Source of the DNA: an uncultured Dorea sp.
GTDB lineage: Bacteria > Bacillota_A > Clostridia > Lachnospirales > Lachnospiraceae
Assembly: GCA_948468495.1 (NCBI GenBank)
Contig: CAOKJI010000020.1
Coordinates: forward strand, 1 to 11,543
DNA: 11,543 bases
Reading direction: 5' to 3'
Shown here: positions 1-6,170 of the stretch, one piece after another
Numbering within the stretch: the stretch's first letter is position 1
Layout: every line of letters starts with the position of its first letter
Program-made: the position numbers and the translations under genes
Notes under the pieces: model-generated
What the model was told of the DNA's origin: nothing
Databases searched by the model: none
The model's input: the letters and a program-made list of their open reading frames with translations, nothing else

Positions 1-253
1 TGATGCGGAAAATGATGTGAAGCTTGGAATCAGCAGAACACAGAAGGCGCTGACTTTTCAGGTGATGAGTATTTCCCGCAGACAGAACCGGACGATTGAT
101 GAATTTGGTATCTATGAATATGACAAAGATTCAATAGAAAAAGGGAAAGAGGAGCCGGTTAAGATTGATAACCATTGCATGGATGCTATCCGTTATCTTG
201 TAATGGGTATGTGGACGAAGATTAAGCACTGGCTTCCGGTTCAGGAGGATTGA
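1..253 (+). CDS. terL: Terminase large subunit, C-terminal end (partial)
   Basis: The frame is open from base 2, so this is the 3' end of a gene that begins outside the window; about 83 residues are visible. The segment contains D-N-H-C-M-D-A-I-R-Y near its end, which matches the last conserved motif of the RNase H-like nuclease domain of TerL proteins, where the final Asp helps bind the catalytic metal. TerL is the ATP-driven motor and nuclease that cuts concatemeric DNA and pumps it through the portal, and the portal gene follows immediately, as expected. An internal GTG at 17 is not a real start because the frame continues upstream. The ATPase domain is not in the window, so the packaging type (pac or cos) cannot be judged. 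Confidence 0.85.
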   Translation, partial: DAENDVKLGISRTQKALTFQVMSISRRQNRTIDEFGIYEYDKDSIEKGKEEPVKIDNHCMDAIRYLVMGMWTKIKHWLPVQED

Positions 254-260
254 CGGGAGA

Positions 261-1700
261 ATGGATATTTTCAGATATTTTAAGAATAAAGGAATTGATA
301 CGCTGGACAGCAGGTTCTATAGAGAGGTTGAAGTATGGCGCAGCTGGTATAATTCCAATGTGAAAAAGTTCCATACGTATAAAGTGTACAGAGGGAATGG
401 CACTTCTGTAAACTGTATGCGGTATGCGCTGGGGATGGCGAAAAAGGTTTGTGAAGACATGGCTGATTTGCTCCTGAACGAACGTGTAACGATTACCATT
501 GCAGATAATAAAACGGATCAGTTTGTGAAAAAGGTTCTAGAGGAAAATAACTGGGAAGAACTGGGGAATGAATATCAGGAATGGAAATCGGCTCTGGGGA
601 CTGCGGCGTATGTGGTGCATATTAGAGATGCTGTCGTTGACAGTTCTGGGAATATGACTGGAGGAAGTGTAGGGATTAATTTTGTGGAAGCTTCTAATAT
701 TTACCCTACTTCATGGCAAAATAGGGTGATTACGGAATGCATATTTACATTTACCCGGATTTACAAGCGAAGAAAGTATATCCATTTCCAGTACCATAAA
801 CTGGAGGACATGCCGGACGATGGCAGGAAACAGTACGTGGTTGAAAATACAGTGGTTGAAAATGGAGACGGGACAGGAAGAGAACTAACGTATCAGGAGT
901 GGGAAAAGATTCCCGTATTTAAAGGGTTGGCAGAACGTATTGAAACAGGTTCTGACCAGCCGCTTTTTATTATTGATCGGCTGAATATGGCAAATAATGC
1001 CGACGAGGATACTACGAATCCGATGGGCGTGGCGTTATTTGCCAATGCAATTGATATCCTTCGGAAGATAGATTTAGAATATGACAGTTATGCAAATGAA
1101 TTTTCATTGGGACGCAAGCGGATATTTGTTGTACCGGAATTACTGACCACGCAGAATGGGGATGCAGTCTTTGATCCAGAAGATACGGTTTTCTATGAAC
1201 TGCCGGAGGATTATTTCAAAAATTCGGAATCAAGAGAAGCGATGCGTGAAGTCAATATGGAGCTCAGGATTGAAGAGCACAGTAGGGCCATTAGTGATGA
1301 TCTGAACTGGCTTTCCCTAAAATGTGGATTTGGTACCGACCGGTACAGGTTTGAGAACGGCGGCGTGAAGACGGCTACGGAAGTAATCAGTGAAAATTCT
1401 GATATGTACCGTTCTCTACAAAAGAATGAACTGGTACTTGAGCGGGTTTTAATCCAACTAATTCGGACAATTATCCGGGCAGGAACCAGCATAGGAGTTG
1501 CCGGATTGATTGAAAATGCGACAGTTACGATTGCCTTTGATGATTCTATCATAGAGGATAAGACTACAGAGCGGCAGAGCGACAGGCAGGATGTGTCTAT
1601 GGGTGTCATGTCACTGGCAGAATATCGTGCAAAATGGTATGGGGAAACACCGGAGCAGGCGCAGGAGAATCTCCCTGAACAGATGGCGGTTACGGAGTAG
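261..1700 (+). CDS. Phage portal protein, SPP1 gp6-like
   Basis: A 479-residue protein close in length to SPP1 gp6 (503). Portal proteins form the dodecameric ring at one capsid vertex through which DNA enters and leaves and to which the terminase and neck dock. The N-terminal part (helical, with a Y-x-V-Y-R-G-N-G segment near residues 41-48) and the later segment around residues 340-390 (R-I-E-E-H, then L-S-L-K-C-G-F-G-T and a V-K-T-A-T-E-V-I run) resemble Gp6-type portals of Firmicutes siphophages. The ATG at 261 is 12 bases after an AGGAGG (243-248), a long but usable spacing. It lies 7 bases after the terL stop and 8 bases before the minor head gene, the standard TerL-portal-MuF order. 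Family assignment is from recall and gene order, not from a search. Confidence 0.88.
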   Translation: MDIFRYFKNKGIDTLDSRFYREVEVWRSWYNSNVKKFHTYKVYRGNGTSVNCMRYALGMAKKVCEDMADLLLNERVTITIADNKTDQFVKKVLEENNWEELGNEYQEWKSALGTAAYVVHIRDAVVDSSGNMTGGSVGINFVEASNIYPTSWQNRVITECIFTFTRIYKRRKYIHFQYHKLEDMPDDGRKQYVVENTVVENGDGTGRELTYQEWEKIPVFKGLAERIETGSDQPLFIIDRLNMANNADEDTTNPMGVALFANAIDILRKIDLEYDSYANEFSLGRKRIFVVPELLTTQNGDAVFDPEDTVFYELPEDYFKNSESREAMREVNMELRIEEHSRAISDDLNWLSLKCGFGTDRYRFENGGVKTATEVISENSDMYRSLQKNELVLERVLIQLIRTIIRAGTSIGVAGLIENATVTIAFDDSIIEDKTTERQSDRQDVSMGVMSLAEYRAKWYGETPEQAQENLPEQMAVTE

Positions 1701-1708
1701 GTGATTAG

Positions 1709-3427
1709 ATGAACCGGGAATATAAAGAGAAACTGTCAGGAAAGATTGAGAAGAATTATCTGGCTCTGGAAGAACGCGTGATGCAGGATGTTGTTCGGAG
1801 AATCCGGAAAACCGGAGAGATTACAAGTACCGCGGATTATCAGATTAACCGTCTTCTGATTCTTGGCAATTCTTCCGAGGATGTGGAGAGGATGATTAAG
1901 GATGCTCTGAATGCATCCTATCCAGAGATGTTTGAATTATATGATCAGGTGATTAACTGGGAATATGTCCGAAATAAGGATATCTATGAACAGATTAACC
2001 GGCACTTTCTGCCTTTTGAGGAAAATAAAGAGCTGCAGCAGATCGTGAATGCGCTGATTATGCAGACTGGAGCAGAATTGGAGAATATTACCAGGTCGCT
2101 TGGTTTTTATCTGGATTATGGGAATGGCCGGAGGGTGCTGACGCCGCTGGCCGAAGTTTATCAGAGGTATCTGGATGCGGCCTGCATGGATATTGTATCA
2201 GGGGCGTTTGACTATAACAGTACGCTTCGGAGGGTTGTTACACAGCTTACGAACAGCGGATTAAGAAGGATTGATTATGCGTCGGGGCACTCAAACAGAG
2301 TGGATGTAGCGGCAAGACGGGCGGTGATGACCGGAATTACGCAGTTAACAGGGCATATTTCCGATATGAATGCGCAGAAGCTGGGGACAGATTTCTTTGA
2401 AGTTGCCTGGCATGCCGGGGCCCGTCCAACACATCAGGTCTGGCAGGGAAAAGTTTATTCGAGGGAAGAGTTGTATAGCATATGTGGGCTTGGCACAGTA
2501 ACGGGACTGGAAGGGGTTAATTGTTACCATGAGCGGTATCCTTTTATACCGGGCATCTCAGAACGTAACTGGTCGGATGAATGGCTGGAAGAACAGAACC
2601 GGAAGGAAAATACGCCGAAGGAATATAAGGGGAAAGAATATACTGCTTATGAAGCCAGGCAGAGACAGAGGCAGATGGAAACGGCCATGCGGGCGCAGCG
2701 TGAAAAGGTGCAGATGCTAAAAGAAGGCGGCGCTGATGCAGAGGAGATTATGTTTGTGAGATGTAAATATCAGGCCCAGTTGGATGAGTATGCAAGGTTC
2801 TCAAAGAAGATGGGGATTACTCAGGAGCGGGAGCGGATTTATCTGGATATGCGGGGCAGGGTGGCACCAGGAAGAACGTCCATAAAACTTAGTGATACCA
2901 CAGATAAATGGGCGAAAGAGGCGCTGATGGAGATGAGACTTTCCGAAAATTCTTTTCGGATGCGGAGTAGTGAAATGCTTGAAGTATATGATAAAAACGG
3001 GAAGTTTATTATGGCAAAAAGAGGTGGAACGAATAGTGTTGGACTATCACCACTAGATTTACCCAAAATTGTTGGATGTGTAATTACACACAATCATCCA
3101 AGTGGAGGAGCTTTTTCAAAAGATGACTGTCAATTTTTTAGGCGGTGGCCTATATCGGAATTGCGAGTAGTTACGGAAAAGGAAACATTTTATATTAGGA
3201 AGCCAGATGTTTGGCCACAAGAAATAAATAGCCAAGGAAAACTTAATTCTGAAATAGATAAAATAAAAGATGAATTAAAAAATAAGTACCAAAAGATGTA
3301 TAGAGATGGTATAATAAACAAGACACAAAGGCATCAAATGTTTTCAGAAGAAGTCAACTGTATTTTTGCAAAACGGTTTGGTATTGAATTTGGAAAGGAG
3401 TATTTTAATGCAGGAAATAAGATTTAG
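1709..3427 (+). CDS. MuF-type minor head protein with C-terminal JAMM domain
   Basis: A 572-residue protein. Residues 1 to about 380 look like phage minor capsid protein 2 / SPP1 gp7 / Mu gpF. The MuF signature is clear: W-H-A-G-A-R-P-T-H at 234-242, then Q-G-K-V-Y, then G-L-E-G-V-N-C-Y-H ending at 274, followed by P-F-x-P-G. A charged, probably coiled-coil stretch (about 310-375) follows. MuF proteins sit inside the head near the portal and can be injected with the DNA. From about residue 383 the protein changes character: a JAMM/MPN motif H461-x-H463-P-S-G, S470-x-x-D473, with Glu422 or Glu425 as the possible catalytic Glu, then a Lys-rich helical tail (about 500-572). The coding DNA for that tail is much more AT-rich than the rest of the gene, which suggests the C-terminus was acquired separately. 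The start is supported by AGGTGA 5 bases upstream. Confidence 0.88.
   Translation: MNREYKEKLSGKIEKNYLALEERVMQDVVRRIRKTGEITSTADYQINRLLILGNSSEDVERMIKDALNASYPEMFELYDQVINWEYVRNKDIYEQINRHFLPFEENKELQQIVNALIMQTGAELENITRSLGFYLDYGNGRRVLTPLAEVYQRYLDAACMDIVSGAFDYNSTLRRVVTQLTNSGLRRIDYASGHSNRVDVAARRAVMTGITQLTGHISDMNAQKLGTDFFEVAWHAGARPTHQVWQGKVYSREELYSICGLGTVTGLEGVNCYHERYPFIPGISERNWSDEWLEEQNRKENTPKEYKGKEYTAYEARQRQRQMETAMRAQREKVQMLKEGGADAEEIMFVRCKYQAQLDEYARFSKKMGITQERERIYLDMRGRVAPGRTSIKLSDTTDKWAKEALMEMRLSENSFRMRSSEMLEVYDKNGKFIMAKRGGTNSVGLSPLDLPKIVGCVITHNHPSGGAFSKDDCQFFRRWPISELRVVTEKETFYIRKPDVWPQEINSQGKLNSEIDKIKDELKNKYQKMYRDGIINKTQRHQMFSEEVNCIFAKRFGIEFGKEYFNAGNKI
2972..3180 (+). other. JAMM (MPN+/RadC-like) metalloprotease domain in minor head protein
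   Basis: Within the minor head protein, the sequence H-N-H-P-S-G at residues 461-466 followed by S470-K-D-D473 fits the zinc-binding JAMM signature H-x-H-P...S-x-x-D. The H-N-H-P-S-G core is identical to that of RadC proteins. Candidate catalytic glutamates are Glu422 and Glu425 in the preceding strand. Known JAMM enzymes are isopeptidases or peptidases, and lambda tail protein gpK carries one. Here the domain is fused to an internal head protein instead. The motif is seen directly; enzymatic activity is inference. Confidence 0.75.
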
Positions 3428-3536
3428 TGATCTTTCAGATGATGTGAAGATTGAAGAGCTGCCGCCAGATACGGTTTTGGTTTTAGATGATGATGAGCCA
3501 GAGTTGCATGATGTTTTTTGGGATGATATTGATTAA
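3408..3536 (+). CDS. Very acidic 42-residue protein overlapping the minor head gene
   Basis: A short ORF starting at ATG 3408, 7 bases after a good AAAGGAG site (3394-3400). It overlaps the last 20 bases of the minor head gene in another frame and ends at TAA 3534-3536. The protein begins M-Q-E-I-R-F-S-D-L-S-D-D and ends H-D-V-F-W-D-D-I-D. About 16 of 42 residues are Asp or Glu against only two Arg/Lys, giving a strongly negative charge. There is no signal peptide or membrane segment. I do not recognise the family. Its position directly after a likely effector-type C-terminal domain, with coupled translation, is where immunity genes of MuF polymorphic toxins lie, so an inhibitor of the JAMM extension is possible. 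A small virion or assembly factor is the alternative. The strong ribosome binding site makes translation likely. Confidence 0.6.
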   Translation: MQEIRFSDLSDDVKIEELPPDTVLVLDDDEPELHDVFWDDID

Positions 3537-3570
3537 ATACCGCACATTCTACGGAGTGAGCGGTATTTTT
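3535..3570 (+). terminator. Intrinsic terminator-like hairpin with UACG tetraloop
   Basis: A perfect 9-bp arm AAATACCGC (3535-3543) pairs with GCGGTATTT (3560-3568). Inside it, after one A-A mismatch, five more pairs (3545-3549 with 3554-3558, one of them G-U) close on a C(UACG)G loop, which belongs to the very stable UNCG tetraloop class. A short T-run (3566-3570) follows. The 5' arm begins inside the stop codon of the acidic ORF. It lies in the middle of the late operon, so it may attenuate read-through or act as an RNA processing or stability element instead of a full stop. Confidence 0.7.
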
Positions 3571-3582
3571 ATACCCATTTTC

Positions 3583-3588
3583 AGGAGG
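3583..3588 (+). promoter_or_regulatory. Ribosome binding site that fixes the TTG start of prp
   Basis: AGGAGG at 3583-3588 is 8 bases upstream of TTG 3597. The in-frame GTG at 3588 overlaps this site and so cannot be the start it serves. This supports the TTG start. Confidence 0.75.
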
Positions 3589-3596
3589 TGGGAAGA

Positions 3597-3884
3597 TTGA
3601 TTCATGTTTCAGTAAGTTTGAAAAGTATCCACGTATCAGGTCATGCGAATATCGCGCCGAAAGGTTCTGATATCGTATGCGCTGCCGTTTCCGCGCTGAC
3701 ACTTACGCTGATTCAGGGGTTGAAAGCGGTTGCAGAGATGAAACTGCATGAAAGTGTAGAGAATGGAAACATCTGTATTGAATGGCAGGAGATGAATGAT
3801 ACAGGCAAGGCACTGGTTGATACATGGTTTCTGGGCATCTGCGGAGTAGCCGCGGAATATCCGGTAATTGAATTTTTATTATGA
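3597..3884 (+). CDS. prp: Prp-type cysteine protease (head maturation protease)
   Basis: A 95-residue protein of the ribosomal-processing cysteine protease Prp (YsxB) family. The family signature is plain: G-H-A-N around His16 and D-I-V-C-A-A-V-S-A-L-T around Cys28. The 12-residue spacing between His and Cys equals that of the catalytic pair His22/Cys34 of Staphylococcus aureus Prp. Cellular Prp removes the N-terminal extension of ribosomal protein L27, and S. aureus Prp also trims the capsid and scaffold proteins of phage 80alpha. Here the gene lies directly upstream of scaffold and major capsid genes, and both products carry an L27-like cleavage motif, so its likely substrates are those two proteins. 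The TTG start gives an M-I-H-V-S-V N-terminus typical of the family; GTG 3588 would add three residues and overlap the ribosome binding site. Terminator-like hairpins lie on both sides of the gene. Confidence 0.9.
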   Translation: MIHVSVSLKSIHVSGHANIAPKGSDIVCAAVSALTLTLIQGLKAVAEMKLHESVENGNICIEWQEMNDTGKALVDTWFLGICGVAAEYPVIEFLL

Positions 3885-3893
3885 GTGAATTAC

Positions 3894-3915
3894 GCATCCA
3901 TCAGGGTGCTTTTTT
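3894..3915 (+). terminator. Second intrinsic terminator-like hairpin, after prp
   Basis: GCATCC (3894-3899) pairs with GGGTGC (3904-3909) through six pairs, one of them G-U. The loop is ATCA, followed at once by six T residues (3910-3915). It begins 10 bases after the prp stop and about 55 bases before the scaffold start. The stem is short, so it may be a weak, partial terminator. I see no convincing promoter between it and the scaffold gene, so read-through or antitermination must supply capsid expression. Confidence 0.5.
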
Positions 3916-3955
3916 CATGCCTGACGGGGCACAAAATACGGGACTATCACAGAAA

Positions 3956-3969
3956 GTGAGGATAAGGAG
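3956..3969 (+). promoter_or_regulatory. Ribosome binding region for the scaffold gene
   Basis: Two purine-rich cores lie before ATG 3971: GTGAGG (3956-3961), 9 bases upstream, and AAGGAG (3964-3969), only 1 base upstream. The first has workable spacing; the second is too close. Together they favour the start at 3971 over the in-frame ATG at 3881, which lacks any such site. Confidence 0.5.
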
Positions 3970-3970
3970 A

Positions 3971-4585
3971 ATGAAGAGAAATTGTTTTAATCTACAGCTT
4001 TTGGCTGATGGAGGAAACGGCGGGGATGGCGCTGGTAAGGGTACTGCGGGAGCAGGCCAGGCAGGAAGCGGCAGCGGCGGCCAGCAAAATAATGGTGGCG
4101 CACCCGGCGGTGCAACGTACAGTTATGAACAGGCCGAGCAGATTGCGGAGGCGAGGGCGGAGCATGCTTCGAGGGCGGCTCTGGCAAAGTATTTTGAAAG
4201 TCAGGGAATGACGCAGGATGAAATTACTGCTGCTATTGCTGATTTCAAGGCGAAGAAGGCGGCCAGCCAGCCCAATCTGTCCGCAGTAGAGAAAGAACGG
4301 GATGACGCACTTGCAAAGGTGGCAGAGATGCGGAATACAGGTTATCTGCGTGACAAGGGCGTAAAGACGGATGATCTGGACTATGTTCTGTTCAAGGTTA
4401 GTAAAAAAGTGGATGATAAGACGGATTTTAAGAAAGCGGCAGACGCTTTCCTGAAAGAAAATCCACGTTTTACAGGTCAGGGCTATAAAGTAGTTTCTAC
4501 CGGCAAGCCGGACGGAGGTACTGGTACATCCCAGACGGCAAATGACATGATTAATTCTTCCATTCGTTCAGCGTTTGGAAGGTAA
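3971..4585 (+). CDS. Phage scaffold protein with Prp cleavage motif
   Basis: A 204-residue scaffold-like protein. It starts with a basic N-terminus and the motif F-N-L-Q-L-L-A (residues 6-12), followed by a Gly-rich low-complexity stretch (about 13-50). A charged, helical middle (about 55-130, with A-R-A-E-H-A and E-K-E-R-D-D-A-L-A-K-V-A-E-M segments) and a lysine/aspartate-rich end complete it. This resembles the DUF4355-type scaffold proteins found just before the capsid gene in Firmicutes siphophages. Scaffold proteins shape the procapsid and are then removed. The N-terminal motif predicts cleavage after Ala12 by Prp. The frame is open back to ATG 3881, overlapping the prp stop as ATGA, which would add 30 residues. 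ATG 3971 is preferred for its ribosome binding site and because it places the motif near the N-terminus, as in L27. Confidence 0.82.
   Translation: MKRNCFNLQLLADGGNGGDGAGKGTAGAGQAGSGSGGQQNNGGAPGGATYSYEQAEQIAEARAEHASRAALAKYFESQGMTQDEITAAIADFKAKKAASQPNLSAVEKERDDALAKVAEMRNTGYLRDKGVKTDDLDYVLFKVSKKVDDKTDFKKAADAFLKENPRFTGQGYKVVSTGKPDGGTGTSQTANDMINSSIRSAFGR
3986..4015 (+). other. Predicted Prp cleavage site in scaffold protein
   Basis: Codes for F-N-L-Q-L-L-A-D-G-G (residues 6-15). L27 of Firmicutes has L-N-L-Q-F-F-A followed by S at the Prp cut. By analogy the cut is after Ala12, leaving a 192-residue mature scaffold that starts D-G-G. The motif is seen; cleavage is inferred. Confidence 0.75.
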
Positions 4586-4608
4586 TAGAGAGAGGAGAAA
4601 AAAGGAAG

Positions 4609-5739
4609 ATGAACAGAAACAGAAAACTTTTTGATTTGCAGTTATTTACCGGAGGCACTTCCATCACAAGAAATGATGCGGAAGCGCTGATTCCGGTGCA
4701 GGAAAGCCACGAGATCATTCAGGGGGTGGTGGAGCAGTCGGCAGTGTTGCAGCGTGGGCGCAGGCTTGCGAATATGACGGCAGCACAGTATAAGATGCCG
4801 GTGCTTGACCTTCTGCCGGTGGCATATTTTGTGAATGGCGAGGGCGGCAGTGCGAAAAAGAAGCTGACCACAATGGCGTGGGATAAGAAGGTAATTTATG
4901 CAGAGGAAATCGCAGTCATTGTGCCGATTTCTGAGGCGGTGCTGGATGATGCGGATTATGATATTTGGGGAGAAGTGCGGCCGCGGCTGATCGAAGCTTT
5001 CGGCCAGAAGATTGACGGTGCGATGTTGTTCGGCCAGGATAAGCCGCAGACATGGCGTGATGATGTGGTAACTACGGCAGTAAACGCAGGCTCTTATGTG
5101 AAACTGGGAGCGGATTTGTATGATTCTATCTTGGGCGAAGGCGGCGTGATCGCGAAGGTAGAGGAAAGCAGCTATTTTGTAAACGGGCATATGGCCGACA
5201 TTACCATGCGGGCAAAACTGAGGGGGCTGAAAGACACGACCGGACAGCCAGTATTCAAGTCTGATATGCAGACTGGAACGAATTATACGTTGGATGGCTC
5301 CCCAATGAGTTTTCCGCGCAACGGGGCGTTTGACAAGAGCAGGGCTTTGATGATTTCCGGGGATTTCTCACAGCTTGCATACTCCATCCGGCAGGATATT
5401 ACCTTTAAGATTTTTGATCAGGGTGTAATTCAGGATCCGGCTACAGGAGAAATTCTGTATAACCTGATGCAGAATGATATGGTGGCGTTGCGTGCGGTGA
5501 TGCGTCTGGGATGGGAGATTCCGAATCCGATTAATGCAATGGTCCCGGATAAAGCTAAGCGCTGCCCGTTTGCAGTTCTGACAGCCTCGGAGCCGGTTAA
5601 ATCGAAATATACCAGCGAAGAGCTGAACGCAATGACGGTTGACGAAATTAAAGCAATTGCCGCTGCGAAGGAATATACGATTACAAAGACGGTGAAGGCT
5701 GAGATTATCACAGAATTTTTGGCCCAGCAGGAAGTGTGA
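4609..5739 (+). CDS. Major capsid protein, HK97 fold
   Basis: A 376-residue major head protein that forms the icosahedral shell. The order scaffold-capsid-connectors and segments typical of this family support the call: I-P-V-Q-E-S near residues 28-33, an M-P-V-L-D-L-L-P-V-A-Y-F run, the E-E-I-A-V-I-V-P-I-S-E-A-V-L stretch, and a late D-M-V-A-L-R-A-V-M-R-L-G-W segment. The N-terminus carries F-D-L-Q-L-F-T before G-G, a Prp-type motif, so a mature form starting at Gly15 (362 residues) is expected. The last 43 or so residues (about 334-376) form a separate small helical domain resembling the HeH/SAP-like or Rho N-terminal-like modules (T-V-D-E-I-K-A-I-A, then K-x-Y-T-I-T-K-T-V-K-A). ATG 4609 follows AGGAG (4593-4597) and AAAGGA (4601-4605). 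Confidence 0.9.
   Translation: MNRNRKLFDLQLFTGGTSITRNDAEALIPVQESHEIIQGVVEQSAVLQRGRRLANMTAAQYKMPVLDLLPVAYFVNGEGGSAKKKLTTMAWDKKVIYAEEIAVIVPISEAVLDDADYDIWGEVRPRLIEAFGQKIDGAMLFGQDKPQTWRDDVVTTAVNAGSYVKLGADLYDSILGEGGVIAKVEESSYFVNGHMADITMRAKLRGLKDTTGQPVFKSDMQTGTNYTLDGSPMSFPRNGAFDKSRALMISGDFSQLAYSIRQDITFKIFDQGVIQDPATGEILYNLMQNDMVALRAVMRLGWEIPNPINAMVPDKAKRCPFAVLTASEPVKSKYTSEELNAMTVDEIKAIAAAKEYTITKTVKAEIITEFLAQQEV
4630..4656 (+). other. Predicted Prp cleavage site in major capsid protein
   Basis: Codes for F-D-L-Q-L-F-T-G-G (residues 8-16). It shares the L-Q-L-hydrophobic-small-x-G pattern with the scaffold site and with L27. The expected cut is after Thr14. Thr replaces the usual Ala before the cut, a conservative small-residue change. 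Cleavage is inferred. Confidence 0.7.
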
Positions 5740-5744
5740 TACGT

Positions 5745-6170
5745 ATGTTTCCATATGCAGATTATACGTTTTATACAGACCATGCTTGTGGAAAACTGGA
5801 AAAAGAGTCTTTTGAAAGGGAAGTCCTGGCAGCTTCCTTTTTTCTCAGATACATAACGCTAGGGCGCAGTGGCAGGACGCAGCCGGAATCTCTCCGGTAT
5901 GCGGCCTGCGCTATTGCTGAAATGTATGCGGAGCAGAAGCAGAAAGCAGTTTCAGGTGGGATGGGAAAGAAGTCTGAGAATACGGACGGATATTCGGTAT
6001 CCTATGCCAGCGAGATAAAGGACGGGGAGAATCTAGAAGCATTTTTAGACCGAAAGGCAATGCAGATTGCGGGGAAATATCTTTCCGGGACAGGGTTATT
6101 GGAGCGAAAGGTGGGGTGTGGACATGCTCACGAATGCGGATGCGACGGTTTATCATCGAGTCAGGGATAA
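5745..6170 (+). CDS. Head-tail connector (adaptor), SPP1 gp15-like position
   Basis: A 141-residue protein directly after the capsid gene, where the head-tail adaptor (gp15/gp6-like) is encoded in SPP1-type phages. It has a helical body with F-x-R-E-V-L-A-A-S-F-F-L-R-Y-I-T, S-L-R-Y-A-A-C-A-I-A-E-M-Y, and a later acidic/aromatic stretch, consistent with the all-helical adaptor fold that binds the portal. The call rests mainly on position and general character. The GTG at 5736 overlaps the capsid stop, but ATG 5745 is better spaced (10 bases) from AGGAAG (5729-5734). The C-terminus holds an unusual C125-x-H127-x-H129-x-C131-x-C133 cluster that could bind a metal. The gene overlaps the next one by 47 bases. 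Confidence 0.72.
   Translation: MFPYADYTFYTDHACGKLEKESFEREVLAASFFLRYITLGRSGRTQPESLRYAACAIAEMYAEQKQKAVSGGMGKKSENTDGYSVSYASEIKDGENLEAFLDRKAMQIAGKYLSGTGLLERKVGCGHAHECGCDGLSSSQG

Noticed and set aside
2529..2720. 63-residue + strand ORF inside the minor head gene
   Set aside because: It lies in another frame of a confident gene, is Arg-rich low-quality sequence and lacks a ribosome binding site.
3868..3970. Possible promoter before the scaffold gene (TTGAAT near 3868; TATCAC near 3945)
   Set aside because: No -10/-35 pair with acceptable sequence and 16-18 base spacing was found, so I do not call a promoter.
4642..5190. 182-residue ORF on the minus strand within the capsid gene
   Set aside because: It lies wholly opposite a confident capsid gene, has no plausible ribosome binding context, and its composition (many His, Cys, Arg) is that of an antisense shadow.
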